Of a DNA stretch of 64,000 nt, positions 1 through 12,659 are shown piece by piece. The stretch lies in the NCBI GenBank assembly GCA_963555705.1, contig OY743182.1:52332592-52396591 (forward strand), in the 5' to 3' direction. Under the pieces are notes generated by a model. The model searched no databases and was not told where the DNA came from. It worked only from the letters and a program-made list of their open reading frames with translations. The position numbers and the translations under genes are program-made. How positions within the stretch are numbered: the stretch's first letter is position 1; the number at the start of each line of letters is the position of its first letter. The DNA is from Ligustrum vulgare. Lineage: Eukaryota > Streptophyta > Magnoliopsida > Lamiales > Oleaceae.

Positions 1-52
1 TATACATCACATATCGTTTTCCCACTAATCTATATAGCTCTAATTTTCTCAG

Positions 53-885
53 ATGGAGATGCTATTTTGCTCGACTTTGATCGGGTTGCCTTTCCTGCTA
101 CCGCCAATGATTTTGACCGGAGAGTTATTTAAAGCTTGGAATTCTTGTGCTGAGGTAAGATGACAGTAATTTCTTATTCAACCTGACCTGTTGCTTGTTC
201 CATTTTCTGGCTACTAGTATATTTATGTGAATTAAGATAGAATTTGACTCAATTAAATTATTCTCAGCTCTAAGTACTTAATCAATAGGATTATTTTTTA
301 ATTAGAGCTATTAATTAATTAAGAAATAAACAGCTAATTTCGCGGGGACCACCATTGACGTCAAGTTTCTATGCTTCTAAATGTATATTTGTTCTCACTT
401 TTGCATTTGCAGCATCCTTATGTCTACGGGGTGCTTGTCTTTGAAGCAATGGCTACATTTGTCGGTCAAGTCTCCGTTTTATCACTCATTGCCATTTTCG
501 GGGCTGCCACTACTGCTATGGTAATTACATCTCGACTTGCCTTATGTTTTTAGCAAGCAATCGTACTCGATCCTTCTCCAGAAAAATTCGTTCGCGGACT
601 TTTATTTCATATTTGTGCACTTCTTTGCTCTTGCAGATTACAACAGCACGAAAGGCTGTGACTTTGTTGTTGTCGTACTTAATTTTTACTAAGCCTCTTA
701 CTGAACAACACGGTTCGGGGTTGTTACTCATAGCAATGGGAATTATACTGAAGATCGTCCCCAATACTAAACTTCCAAACATGTATGTTGTGTCCGGTAC
801 ACGGGGAAAAGATCATCCAAAAACGGTGAAAACGCCGGAAAATGGAGTTGATAAAGAAGATGAAGAGAAAAGGCCATTAGTCTGA
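53..885 (+). CDS. 3' end of a UDP-galactose/UDP-glucose transporter-like gene (last three exons)
   Basis: Three exons join in phase 0: 53-154 (after TTCTCAG, donor GTAAGA), 413-520 (after TTTGCAG, donor GTAATT) and 637-885 (after TTGCAG, stop TGA at 883). They encode about 152 C-terminal residues. Hydrophobic stretches starting [16 protein letters not shown], then [17 protein letters not shown], then a helix after [13 protein letters not shown], look like the last membrane spans of a 10-TM drug/metabolite-type carrier. The blocks [19 protein letters not shown] and an acidic/basic tail ending KRPLV match the plant UTR2/UTR4 (SLC35B-like) nucleotide-sugar transporters as I remember them. Such proteins exchange nucleotide sugars across the ER or Golgi membrane. 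No frameshift or stop is visible, so this looks like a functional host gene whose 5' part lies upstream of the window. The exact paralogue and substrate cannot be decided here. Confidence 0.85.
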
Positions 886-3204
886 ATTCATAAAAAAAAT
901 TTAGTTAGCCAAATGTTGATTTGTGATTTACTTTGCTTTTTTTTTTTTTTTTTTTGCTGCAATTAAGGCATACTCGTGAGGATTAAACCAAAGTTAGCCT
1001 ATCTGTGACTAGATTGGCTGTGAAATATTCTTCACATTGTATGGATCTTTTTGGCAAATTCATATATATGAATTTTGTATAATATTTCTTATTCAGTTAT
1101 TCAAAGAGAAAATATATCTAGAATTTCCTTTTTTTTATGTTATATGATTGAATTCGCAAAGATCGTGATTAGGATTTGTTTGATCGTATTTCTTTAAGGA
1201 AAGATGAAACATAATCAACTTAAATTCATTCGAAACCTTAGCGAAACAAAGATTTTTATCTCTTGTTTGCTTTTTATAAAAAAATATAATTGAAATGGAG
1301 AGTTTCTTCATACAACAAGAATTGGTTAGACTATTCAATCAAATAATATTAAGTCCCTGTTGAAACTCATTTTTTTCTTCCAAAACTTATTTTTAACTAT
1401 ACATTATACCAATAAAATAAACTATAAGTAAATCCAACAAATCCTATTTTTTAAAGAGGAAATTACACAAGTCACCTGTTTAAAAATAAATATTCAAAAT
1501 TTACTAATCAAATATATTTTTTCCATTTATACTTTAATATAATAGTATACTTACGAATCTGCAAATCACTTCTCTCCTTATTATAATTTCATTAATTAGG
1601 CGAGTATTACTCAATCAACAATAAAATTCCAGTGAATTATATCAATGCCCCCATATTGCTCCACAAATTACTCAATATCAATTCATTCTCAAATCAAAAT
1701 TGACCTTTCTCTTTCCTCATTCCTTCTTCTCCGCTCATCTGCTCCCAAATCGTGATCTATGATTATTAATCGAAACCTTGTTTATATCACTGTGTTCGTG
1801 ACAAAGTATACAGATTTCATTATCAACTGCAAGATACATCACATGGCAGAAACACATTGCTTGGAGAGAACTCGCATTCCAATTGTACAAGTACGAAACC
1901 ATAAGATCTACATGGGATATATCCCCTGAAGGATGATGATCTACGTGTTATGAAACAATTAGTTGCTTTGCTATGAAATTAAATCTTCTCAACATCTACT
2001 GAGGAAGAGAAAATGAGATGGAGTGATAATGCCTGTTGCTCCTAATCTTTCTGATTCAACATTCAAAAATCTTTATCAATCTTCTTTCCGTTTTCAAACG
2101 ATTTTGATTTTCAACTGAGGATTTGAAGCCTGATGAAAGCTGTCGAGGCGGCCCGTTATAGTTAGATTTGTATTCATGAATGAAAATGGTATTGATTTTC
2201 CCATTGAATATGATCAAAACCAGAAAAATTGAGCCAAAATAACTTGTTTGATTTTGTTTTGGCTTTGAATTTTTGAGGATTAGTAGTGATGTGTGAGATT
2301 CTTACACTAAATGAAGAGGTGGTTGATCTCGTTGAAGGTAATCATTTTTAGTTGCATCCCATTGACTTGAAAGGTAGTTTCGAGCATCGAAGGACTGAGG
2401 TTGAACAAGCTCGTAATGAGAACTCTCGGGCATCAAACTCATGTGCTACTTGGCTCTTTCTGTTTCATATAATTCCATTTATTCATGTATCTGATGTTGA
2501 AGATAAATGTTTGGAAAGTCACTGTCGCTTATCAAGGTTTCCAACCACACTTTGTCAAATTGGTTGCTGAAATTCCACGGGCAGTAACAAATTTGTACTT
2601 TGTTACGTTATTCAATCTAAGAACACACGATGTTCCTGCAATTGGCTACTATATTTTCACTCTTAGTTAAATACTTTTTTTTTAATGGCTGAATTCGTTT
2701 AAATTGATATATTTATATGTAATGTAAGAACCTTTTTTTCCAGACATGACTATGTGCTCTTTACCAAATATGAAAAATTCACACAACTTATAATATTGAT
2801 GCTTTGTAGGTGTTATTTCCCATTTTTTATGCGTTTACATTGCAATACTTGAAGTAATGATTTGAAATCTTATATTACATTTGTTAGTTATTAATCTAGC
2901 AAGAATTTTTATGTGTGTCTTCATCATATGTTTATATCACCTTTCGTTCATAATCAGGCTAAAGAAATTGATGGTTTTAAAGATTTCTTTACTTGATATG
3001 TTTACTATTGATTATCAGCTTTTGTGAGTCTTTCTAAATCAGATCATTAGTCCACTTGTTGTATAGTCATCGAGTTTCCAAATACATTTGTATAAAGCTT
3101 TAGTTCAACTTATTTGTTTTTAAAGATTGCATCTTCCAAATGAAACAATTTGTATATGGTTGTGGAGTCAAGGAGTTTGATTCCCTTTTTCGGTCGGCTC
3201 GTGT
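886..3204. other. Intergenic, AT-rich, no recognisable gene
   Basis: This holds the 3' UTR of the transporter gene, including a T tract near 940-954, followed by AT-rich sequence. A more mixed-composition stretch at about 1740-2670 has short open frames (for example 2352-2570) but no motif I can assign. It may be old gene- or transposon-derived sequence. Confidence 0.5.
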
Positions 3205-3420
3205 GACAGTTGGATGGTTACAAGAGATAACATCAATACTGCAAAGGCCATTGATAGGGAATGTCGGATACTAACTGATGACGACATAGTAATAGAAGCT
3301 CCAATTTTTCGAGAGAAGAGTATGGAGGAATTGCTCGAACTGATTTCAAAGATACAGATATTACTACTTGAATCTGATGATCTGTTGCTTGAATGACATA
3401 ATACTGTGAATAATTATCTT
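3205..3420 (+). pseudogene. Orphan exon fragment of a plant autoinhibited Ca2+-ATPase (ACA type)
   Basis: The frame from 3214 reads MVTRDNINTAKAIDREC, then ILTDDD and FREKSMEELLELI. This is the P-domain block of plant type IIB Ca2+-ATPases, normally MVTGDNINTAKAIA, which precedes the hinge around the conserved TGDN motif. Here the TGDN glycine is arginine, a one-base indel sits just before the ATG, and similarity fades after about 3360 where the family continues with a SSPMDKH motif. A stop codon follows at 3394. No other ATPase domain lies within several kilobases on either side, so this is a detached non-functional fragment, probably a duplicated or captured exon rather than an active calcium pump. 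Confidence 0.75.
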
Positions 3421-4582
3421 CAAAATTGAACACAAAATCAATTTGCAACTACAAATGGTTTCTCATATACACACATAAACGTAATCGTACATGATACATC
3501 ACATAAACATGCTTCAATGTGTACATCTAAGGGAAAATTGCTTAACAGAAAAAAAGCTAATATTGAACACATTATACAAAATGTCAAAATTGATGATTCC
3601 GTTTAAGAAATCTCCCAGATTTGTAAAAACCAACAAGATAGAAGGTTTGAATAGCAGCGAGTCAAATTTGTAATTACTAGTACAACCCAAGAAGAAATCC
3701 TTTTGGATAAGATCCCCACACGATTTGGTAACTATGTGTTCAAATATAATTTGAATTTGCATACACAATGGAATCTTAATTAATGTCTGGAGTAATGTTA
3801 GCCATAAAATTTTCAGTTACAATCTTTAAAATAGAATATTTGTGTAGCAGTATTTTTGGTGTTCTTTTACATGTTTAAAAGTATTATGAGCATATATGTC
3901 ATTCATTAATATATTAGGAAATGTAATTTTTATTGGGGGTATTTCCCATTTTTTTAATCATTTGTTTTTCAAAATTTACTATTATAAAATGTGTGGGGAA
4001 TTAAACGCAGATTCTCACTTCTTTAACCCACAAGATTCTTTTTTATGTTCAAAAAATAATTGAGCAACGAAAAAATAAATAACGCAAAATTTCCAAATCG
4101 TCAAAGTCTTTCATTATATATTAAATTGTTACAAATATATAGAATTTTACTCACCAAATCAATCCAACGGACCACAGAAAAAAATACTAAAAACGAGATA
4201 TTATCTATCACACGTTTTTATCCCTTAAATTATCTCACAAAGAGTTCCCAAGAAACTATAAAGACAAAGCTCATAATTTTCTTTCTATTTTATTACACAA
4301 TTGATCACAATATTTTGGCTCCCTAACACACAAATTTATAGATAAACATAATAATCTTAAAATATGTAGAATTTATGTCCAAGAATACTTCCTTGTTAAA
4401 ATAAAATCCCAAAAGATATTGGACGAAGATCACAGTAATTCCTTTTTCTCCACGACGACTCTTCTTCTTTGAGGTGTTGGAGTCTAAGTCGAAGTCAATA
4501 GACTGAATCCTTTTTCAATTGAAGAGTATGAGCCCTCCTAATTCCTTTAACCTTTACATGTGGTTGAGCCTCTTTTATTCAC
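3421..4582. other. AT-rich intergenic sequence
   Basis: Nothing assignable. The open frame at 4060-4326 has biased composition and no family motif, and is probably fortuitous. Confidence 0.45.
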
Positions 4583-4590
4583 TGTACACG

Positions 4591-5803
4591 TAAAGGCGGA
4601 GCTAGGAATTTTTTATAGTGAGGACGAAAATTTTGAGTGGAGGAGGAGCCCCCTCCGCCCCGAATATTTTTTTGAAGCACAAAGATCGAAATCGACTATT
4701 TTGAATCTAAAAGTGACAAGTTAAATTGATAGACTAATTTGAACACATAACGTCTTACATTATTATTTTTATATACATTCTATATTTATATTGATTATGT
4801 AAAAGTAGTAAAATTTTATAAATACTCATCGAAATCGATAATGCAAATAACAACTTCTAATTATTAATTCTACTTGCATAATAAATAAAAAAAAAAAAAA
4901 ATCTGAATAAAATCAGTAATTCAACAGCGAAAAAGAATCTGGGGAAATTTTGTTGAGCCAGCCATCATTTTTGACTAACTAGCTAGAACCGTCAAATACT
5001 CTACCCTTTCCACACAGCAAACAAAAAAAAACCTGTCTAATACACAAATTGTGACTGCTTTTGAACTTTTCAACGTGGGCAAGGACAAAAATCACAAAGC
5101 AAACATTTATATATCTCCCTATAATAGAAGATCCTATTCAAATATTACTATTTATTTTTGGTTAGTTGCTTTTACCTCCTTAAAGTCAACTAGTACTTCT
5201 CTCGTGCGATGCATGAAAATTTTTTAAAAATATTAATTTCGATAAGTATTTGAAAAACTTTGATGTTTATACATAATTAAAACAAATTCAAAATGCATGA
5301 AAAATAATATTATATCACAATAACTAATTAAATTTAATAGATAATATAGCTATTCAAATTATAATAGCTTCTTTGAATAGTAAGTCAATTTATATAATTA
5401 CGTGATACATGATTGTTAATTTCAATAATTTTCATGAGTTATTATTAATTTCAAAGAAAATGCAAATTTAGTAATTTATTTAATTGTATATTATATTTGA
5501 TGTAATATTATGAGTACAGTATTAATTTTGTAGAATACATCAATATATTTCTCACGATTTCTATATTCTCCTCTCGTATTTAAGTTTTAATTTTTTTTTC
5601 AAAAATATCAATTACAATAATTATAAAATGTGTACTTAATTTAAACACACAAATATTTGTATTTAACCAATAAAATTATTATTTTTACTTATAAAATCAA
5701 ATATTTAAAAATAATAATTACATAAATCTAGTGTATTAAAAAAAATCCCTTCCGGACAGTGGGGGCAGCTGAACTCGCTGCCTCCACAGTAAATCCGCCC
5801 CTG
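4591..5803. mobile_element. Non-autonomous hAT element, decayed ends, 8-bp target duplication
   Basis: The right end is AAATCCGCCCCTG, whose complement CAGGGGCGGATTT is a classic plant hAT terminus. The left end TAAAGGCGGAGCTAGG is the same terminus with C-to-T and G-to-A changes. The flanks TGTACACG (4583-4590) and TCTACACG (5804-5811) differ at one base and fit the 8-bp duplication of hAT elements. The interior is about 1.2 kb of AT-rich sequence without a transposase frame. Confidence 0.75.
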
Positions 5804-6058
5804 TCTACACGGGCAACAATCAAGTGATAAAGCCTTAATCTTCTAGCTACCTGTCGTCCTTCAATTGCATGTCACATGCAATAATTAATTTAGGTCAAAA
5901 TACCAACAAAATGTTTTATTGTGAATAATGGGAATCAAACTTTGTGAGGGCTAAGTATGTCTCATTGTTTTGAATCTCTATCTATTCAAAAAATCAAGTA
6001 GAGGCAGTACAATCTCAATAATATATGGGCCGTAAGAGGGACAATGGACAAAGGGACA

Positions 6059-7175
6059 TTGCACAAATACCTAACTTTTGGTATCATTATTGAAATTTAC
6101 TTCATTTTTAAAAAAACTGAAAAATACTTCAATTTTTTTTATTAAAAAATACTGTTTTCGTCAAAATATCATGTTGTGATACTTTCAATTTTTAGTATCA
6201 TAACATGAAACTTTTTCATATTTTTATAATACTTAGGACGAAATTTTGGTATCACATCATGATATTTTACATAATTTTTATGATACTTGGTCTCAATCAT
6301 AACTTCAAACACTTTTCATTCACTTTCTACTCTCCGGTCATCATCTTCATCAAAAGTCACGATCCACTCCTCAACCGCAACGGATGATTTCTGATTCCCC
6401 ACCACTGCATCAACCACCAGCCCACCACTCGTATCAACCACCACACCACCACCACCACTCGCATCAACCACCACCGAGCCACCACCACCAGAAGAATCAA
6501 CCACAATCGAAACTTTGTTGCACGTGTCTTACCTTGATGGCCATTAAGAAGCTTCTAATGGAAGAAGACAAGCACCACCACCACCACCACCACCACACAA
6601 CCACCGCACACAACAATACAGTCGACTTCAATATGCTTGGTTGCGAGCACCGACAGTGGTGGGACATTTTTTGAATGTAGACGAGCATCCAGCATGGTGG
6701 TGCGGTGGTGTTGATGCGGATGATGGTGGTGGTGGTGGTGGTGGTTGTCCGGTTATGGTGGTGGAGAGTTGGGGTGAGTCGTGTCTTTGGGAAGATGAAG
6801 AGAAGTCCATACATTTAAGTAAAAAAAAAAAAAAAAAAATGGAAATTAAACCTCAATTTGCTTTTTTTAAGTACACTGCGCAATTTTCTCATGGACAAAA
6901 TCAACACGTATGGTTAAAGATGAGGAATGTTAGCTAAAATTAATGTATACTGCAAGTACACGATTCGTGTACAAGTATTAAAGAAATGAGAGGTTGTCAT
7001 AGCCATGAGAATTCATCAATTTTAAATAAGCCTTTTTTGGTAGAAATTCGATTATAATTTTGTTTATAAACTTTTTTAATTAAACTTTTTGTGTTAAAAT
7101 TTATTTTTTATGTTTTTAAGGTAAAATATGTGGTTAAAAAGTTGAGAGAGAAAATATGTATGGTTGAAGGGGCGT
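6059..7175. repeat. Unclassified 1.1-kb repeat, tandem unit 1
   Basis: This begins TTGCACAAATACC and is followed directly at 7176 by a second copy of its own start. The rest of that second copy appears at 22161-23010, beyond the nested retrotransposons. The unit holds CAC/CCA-rich and GGT-rich tracts (about 6400-6600 and 6720-6750) that create histidine- and glycine-rich open frames on both strands. These are low-complexity and not convincing genes. No TG..CA ends, terminal inverted repeats or transposase are visible. Confidence 0.75.
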
Positions 7176-7399
7176 TTGCACAAATACCTAACTTTTGGTA
7201 TCATAATTGAAGTTTAATTCATTTTTTTAAAAATTGAAAAATGCTTCAATTATTTTTTTTGCTGAAAAATACTGTTTTCGTCAAGTTTCATGTTGTGATA
7301 CTTTCAATTTTTAGTATCATAACATGAAACTTTTTCAAATTTCTATGATACTTAGGACGAAATTTTGGTATCACATTATGATACTTTACATAATTTTTT
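7176..7399. repeat. Tandem unit 2, left part, cut at 7399 by an inserted LTR
   Basis: About 224 bp closely matching 6059-6282. It ends in a T run that serves as the TTTTT target duplication (7395-7399) of the following LTR. The remainder of the unit resumes at 22161. Confidence 0.75.
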
Positions 7400-8998
7400 T
7401 GGCGCCCAAATTCATTTCTTATTTTTATCTATTTATTTATTTTCCCGCCATATTTTGATTTTTCAAACGAATAAAATAGTATTTTATCCACCCTCTCTAA
7501 ATATAAATTTGAACATTTATTTTTAAAGCATAATTGAACATTATTAAAAATAAGTTTATTCCTCTGAAATATCATTTTTAATTTAATTTAGAAGAAAACA
7601 AAATAAACTAACTATAATATAAAAACTTAATAGTTAGTAGTTGATATAAAAATATTTGTTTAAAACAGGGGATCAGAGAGCGGATAGCGGAAGATAGTCG
7701 GGAATTTTCTATTTAAAATATTTAACTATTTTGAAACGAAATAAAATTATTTAAAAGTAGTTGGACCTTTTTGGGGTTTCCCTGCTGAGAGGTCCATGAA
7801 TCACGGTCAGGTACCTAATACACAATCGTCCCATCATTTGAGAGTTCGCACCAACCTCCAACGCATGCATTGTCATATCTACAATGCAAAACTAAATAAG
7901 TTAACGCTCAGCAAGTAACATATGTATAATCATGCGCATGAGTTTCGATTCACTTTCTCAAAATTATCTCATCACAGGCTCCTACCTTCTCATCATCTCA
8001 ATTTATCCACATTTCCTACTTGGGCCCGAATCCCACTACGTTGTACCGTATGAGCTCAAATATCTTCATGACCGATAACATGCGTCTTCCAGTACCTTTG
8101 GTCCATCATCGCCTATCGAGACTCAAAAATCCACAGTACTTATCCATCTTTGCCTACCGAAACTCAAGATACTGCACCGGGAAATATTATTTCAATCAGG
8201 CCTAGCTTATTATATATGGTGCTCGGAGTGCCCATCTAAAGTCCCAAGGCTATCAAGAGACCTCCGACACCGCCCGAATACCGGTGCCGGACCGCCAACA
8301 CCCCATCATCAACTACCCTTAATAACCGTTGGGAGTCTCAAACGAGTGTATATATTCAGACGCGAAGTAAAGTACGGTATACTCGTATGGCGATTCTACT
8401 ATCATACACATCATTCTGTCTCCATATATCTCGATATACTCTTTATCTATTTATTTATCATTTATGAAGGACTTCTTCTAATTTCGTACAATGCACATGT
8501 CAATGCCCATGAATGCCAACATATATTTCATTCGTCAATCTTAAGTCATATAACCACATCATATGGCATTCCAATGATATTCATTTGCATTGTCATTAAT
8601 AACATATCATATCATCAAATCACGTCTCGCATGTTTTCACCATTTATAGATAATTGTCACATCATATTTCACGTATATTGCACCAACAATATACTTCACA
8701 TAATCACATAGGAGCACATAATAATATAAATATTATGTTTTGAATTGTAATTGAAATGTTACTTACCTTAGTCCTTGCTACATATCCTAGAATTCACAAT
8801 TTTATTCCTCAATATTAGCACCATTAATTCACTTGGATTCGAACTTGAATAATCATACTCATTATCTATCATATATATATAAACCATAAATTAATCACAT
8901 GATAATATATTATATTCCAACTAATCAATTTAAATTAGGTTCCATTAAATAATATGAGATTAGAATGTGTCATCTTATTGTAAAATATTTTATCTAAA
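7400..8998 (-). mobile_element. Del/Tekay-like gypsy solo LTR (minus strand), 3' portion
   Basis: On the minus strand this LTR starts TGGTAACGACCC at 22160, a start typical of Del/Tekay-like chromovirus LTRs, and ends GGGCGCCA at 7400. TTTTT flanks both ends (7395-7399 and 22161-22165). It is split at 8998/20984 by the Tat element. Removing that insertion leaves about 2.8 kb with TG..CA ends and no coding domain, so it is a solo LTR. Short open frames inside (such as 8346-8711) show no family motif. Confidence 0.72.
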
Positions 8999-9678
8999 AG
9001 TTGACGTCCAAAAATACCCAAAAGTACAAGAGGCCTAAATCTTGGCCCAAACCGAAAGAGACCCAACATTAAAAACTCATTATAGGCAAAAGGTTGGACG
9101 ACTGGGCGATTGTGCGGCATCTAGGATATTTGGGCGACAGGACGAGCGATGAAGCCGTTGGACGACTGAGCAAGCGGAAGTAAGTTCTGACACTTGTCTT
9201 ATGATCACATGGCCAGTTGTTGACGAAGATGGCAGTTGGGGGGATGAATTGTGGAAGTTACTTAAAGCAACGTGGCAAGTGGACGTTACAAGGACGTGGG
9301 CAACAGTTATGCAACGTGAAGGAAACAAGTTAATCCATGCAAGCGTTACAAAACAAGGCGGCAAACCAAAGATTCAAATATTGACAGCAGTTGAAGGAAG
9401 TTCGTACATTTGTATATATTGTAAAAACTTAGTCATTTAGAGGGACGAATCAATCAAATCTCAAAAAGAGAATATGTAATTTCCTTAATCTTTACTTTTA
9501 TCGTCAAACTTCTAATGTAATTTGTGTGCTTGCACCCCTTGGAGGTGTTTTGTCTTCACCATAATCTTCATCAATAAAGCACCCCTCGTTGGAACTTTGT
9601 CTCGAGAGGTTTGTTCCTTACACATTCGTCTGATCCCCCTTTTGGTAATTGTTAGCGAGGTGACCTCCGCGCGAAACA
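8999..9678 (+). repeat. 5' LTR of the Tat element
   Basis: About 680 bp ending GCGCGAAACA. The expected terminal TG is AG here, but the 3' LTR has TG. An extra run near 9006-9016 is absent from the 3' LTR. The two LTRs remain very similar over their length, implying a fairly recent insertion. Confidence 0.88.
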
Positions 9679-9679
9679 G

Positions 9680-9700
9680 TTTGGCACGCCTAGTGGGACC
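9680..9700 (+). other. Probable primer-binding site of the Tat element
   Basis: TTTGGCACGCCTAGTGGGAC immediately follows the LTR end, as a tRNA primer-binding site should. I cannot name the tRNA with confidence. Confidence 0.6.
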
Positions 9701-9736
9701 ATTTGGTGTGTTTTTGAAGATACGAAGTGAACCGTC

Positions 9737-11831
9737 ATGTCTCACAAGAATTCCGATAAGGAAATAGCAAGCCATCATCTCCCGTCTATAATTGAAAGAT
9801 ACGAGGAGGAACAAAGTCCTCTAGGAACAGAGGGAGAGAGTCATAGCTGTTATGAACCCATGACGGATTTGAATCCTCGAACCATGTGCGCGTTGTTCGG
9901 TGAACTCGCTCAAGACGTGGTCGAGCAGGTAAATCTACAATATGTCCATAATATGGAAAAGTTTATTCAGAGAGAGAAAGAACAATTTGATAACATGGAC
10001 AAACAACTAAAAGTATTGCATGATAATATGAATAAGTTGACAGGCCAAATTGTTCAATCAACCTTTCCAAATATAGGACATCATTTTCAGTCCAGGACGA
10101 TTGCAGGACATAGTTCCCCAACCTCAAGTCCAAATCAGGGGACAAAATGGCCTTTTGGACCGTCCACTTCAAACGTGGGGGGGAATCCAATGCCAAACCT
10201 GGGGGGTAGCCTAACTTCTAATATGGGGGGTAACCCAGTGCCAAACTTGGGGGGTGACCCCGTTCCAAACTTGGGGAGTAACCCAGTAATTAGGAATAAT
10301 GTCCAAAATAATAGACAAAATGTTCCACATCTTAACGATGGAGGGAACAGTAACCACATTGGGCCGAATAATGGCAACTTCACCAATAGTAATTGTGCTC
10401 CAACTCCTTTACCAAATCATGTGCCAAATGTTAGGCCACAAGCACCACAAGGGGAAATCAACCTATAGGACTCCCTTATGATCTCAACGCCTTGTTAAGG
10501 GATCGAGTCGCTGAGATGGTATGAGATCAAATGGCAGTGGGGATGCGTCCTTATGTTAGACCGAATTACACTAAGGCATACCCAGATTGGGTGGATCAAG
10601 CTTATCCGTGGCCTAGGGGTTACAAAGTGTTAGAATTCTCTCTATTCACTGGTTTGGGGGAGGTCTCCACGGTAGAGCACATAGGGCGATTCACGTTGCA
10701 GTGTGGAGAGGTGACCGACTATCATAAGATGAGGCTTTACCCAAGTTCCTTAACAGGGATGACTTTCTCTTGGTTCATTAACCTGCTAGCGAATTCTGTG
10801 CAAATGTGGCAACAATTAGAACAATTGTTCCACGCCCAGTTCTATAAAATGGAATCCGAGGTAACTCTGGCCGATTTGGCCAATCTAAGCCAAATGCCCA
10901 CCGAGTGGGTGAAAGCTTCCTCCAACGATTTAAAACGGCTAGAAGTAAATGTTTTGTAACTCTGCCGGAAAAAGAATTCATTAGAATCGCTCAGAGTTTC
11001 CTGAGTTTTGACCTCAAGAAGAAATTCCAGGATAGGGAGTTCCCTGACTTATTTCAGTTGAGCGCCAATGTAATACGATATGAACGTTTGCTGAGAGGAG
11101 AAGAGCAAATGAAAAATTCTAGTAAATGGACTTTTTATAGAGACCCAAATTTTGACATACACACGGTAGGTGACGGATATGTTAACCAGACCGAAGTACT
11201 CTTGGCCGAACTAGTAAAAGGGGACCCATATGCTTGTCCCTTGACAGCAAAATCTGGCGCGATAATAAAAAACGAGCCTGTAGAAGAGAAAAATAAGAAG
11301 GCAAAGATATTTTCATTCGACATTAATAAAGCCGACCTTATAATCGACAAGTTATATAAGGATAAGCAAATCAAATTGAGTGATAAGCATAAGTTTCCAA
11401 ACCCTGAACAAACTAAGGGTAAAAAATACTGTAAATGGCATAATGCATGGTCCCATACGACTAACAATTGTTTGGTTTTTCGATATGTGTTACAGGAAGC
11501 CATCGAGTCAGGAAGGATCACGCTTGAGCGTAAGAAAAAGATGGAGGTAGACGAGAACCCCTTACCACAACCACTTGGAGTGAACATGATGGCAGCTGAT
11601 TTCGCCCAAAAATTGTCAAAGTCTAAACTGGTGATTGATGATGGAATAGAAAATGAACAGAAACGTCCCAAAGTGTTCGAACGACTCAAGGGAAAAGAAT
11701 ACCTAGGAGACTGGAGCGTCTTATATGATGGGTGCAAAGGAGAAGTGGGTAAGTCTGTAGAAGGAACCAAAGTACACGGGTTTCACGCTCATCCCAGAAT
11801 TATGTCGAGTTTCCAGCCCGATAGAGGATGA
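9737..11831 (+). pseudogene. Tat gag (broken by frameshifts)
   Basis: Gag coats the genomic RNA in virus-like particles. The frame opens at 9737 (MSHKNSDKEIA) and runs to 10468, including a short glycine/asparagine tandem repeat built on NMGGNPVPNLGG (about 10190-10290). It shifts near 10465 into the frame with MRPYVRPNY and the capsid block FHAQFYKMESEV. An in-frame TGA near 10522 interrupts this part. A second shift near 10900 leads into ESFLQRFKTARSKC. A histidine/cysteine knuckle-like YCKWHNAWSHTTNNC follows at about 11430-11470. At least two frameshifts and one stop show it cannot make full Gag. The lineage call rests on order and motif similarity. Confidence 0.82.
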
Positions 11832-12650
11832 GGCCCAGATACTCGTGGAACACCGTCTCAAGAAAGGCAGTTATGGCCAACAAATCACAGGAAAACATTT
11901 AGGTCGCGACCACGCCAATCAAATGTTTGGCATTCATTCCAGTACAATGCTGGGCGAGTCGTGCCCTTCAACGAAATGACAAGGACATAGCGAAGGCGTT
12001 TTCAGAGGAACTATGGCAAAATGATGAGGCGACGACAGGGAATGCTGCCTCTAGACGTGCCAAGGATAACTCGGGAAACTGACCAAAGTAAATTTGATAG
12101 TGACAAAGGAAACAACACAGAGGGATCGGTGAAGAAAGCATCTGGAAGTCCCACCGAGAAATCGAAGTTCGAGCTCAGCAAAGAAGAAGGAGATGAAGAA
12201 GAACCAGAGTGAGCCGCCACCATTCAGTTCGGGACATTACCCCCAGTTATGGCCAACAACACTATACTGGCCAATGAGTTTAGAAACGAAGAGGATATAG
12301 AAGAAGAAGGTGGAGAAGATGAAGAAACAGCTTGCGAATTGATATGCGAAGAGGGCCAAACGTCCTAGGAGGTAGATTATGAAGAAGAGGACGATGGCAT
12401 GACAGACGTTGAAGAAGAAATCGATTTGGAAGTGGAAGTGGAAGGTAGGAAAAGAGGGTTGTCGCACAATGTGTTGCTAAAGCTGTTGTATCATGAAGGC
12501 GTGCGCGAAGTAGATTTACTGGGCGAGCCCTCTGGGCGAGCGTTCGATTTTTACGTGCTATACGGAACGCCCAAGAGGAAAATGAGAGTGCCATGAGCTG
12601 AAAAGTACGGGTCCCCTCCCAGGATACTTCCTTCTACTGGGTGGTTCACG
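11832..12650 (+). pseudogene. Tat gag-protease linker region
   Basis: Short frames in several phases, rich in glutamate and aspartate codons (12021-12212 and 12399-12596), with no assignable domain. Position suggests the acidic spacer between Gag and the protease, fragmented by indels. Confidence 0.55.
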
Positions 12651-12659
12651 GATGGAGAG

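Noticed and set aside
6316..6937. Histidine-, glycine- and tryptophan-rich open frames on both strands
   Set aside because: They arise from CAC/CCA and GGT microsatellite tracts, conflict with each other and match no family.
6059..7399. The 224-bp direct repeats at 6059 and 7176 looked like LTRs of a small TRIM element
   Set aside because: No TG..CA pair, primer site or target duplication fits, and the right repeat continues at 22161 as a second full unit. A tandem duplication explains both.
8346..8711. 121-codon ORF
   Set aside because: It lies within the minus-strand Del-like LTR, with biased composition and no domain.
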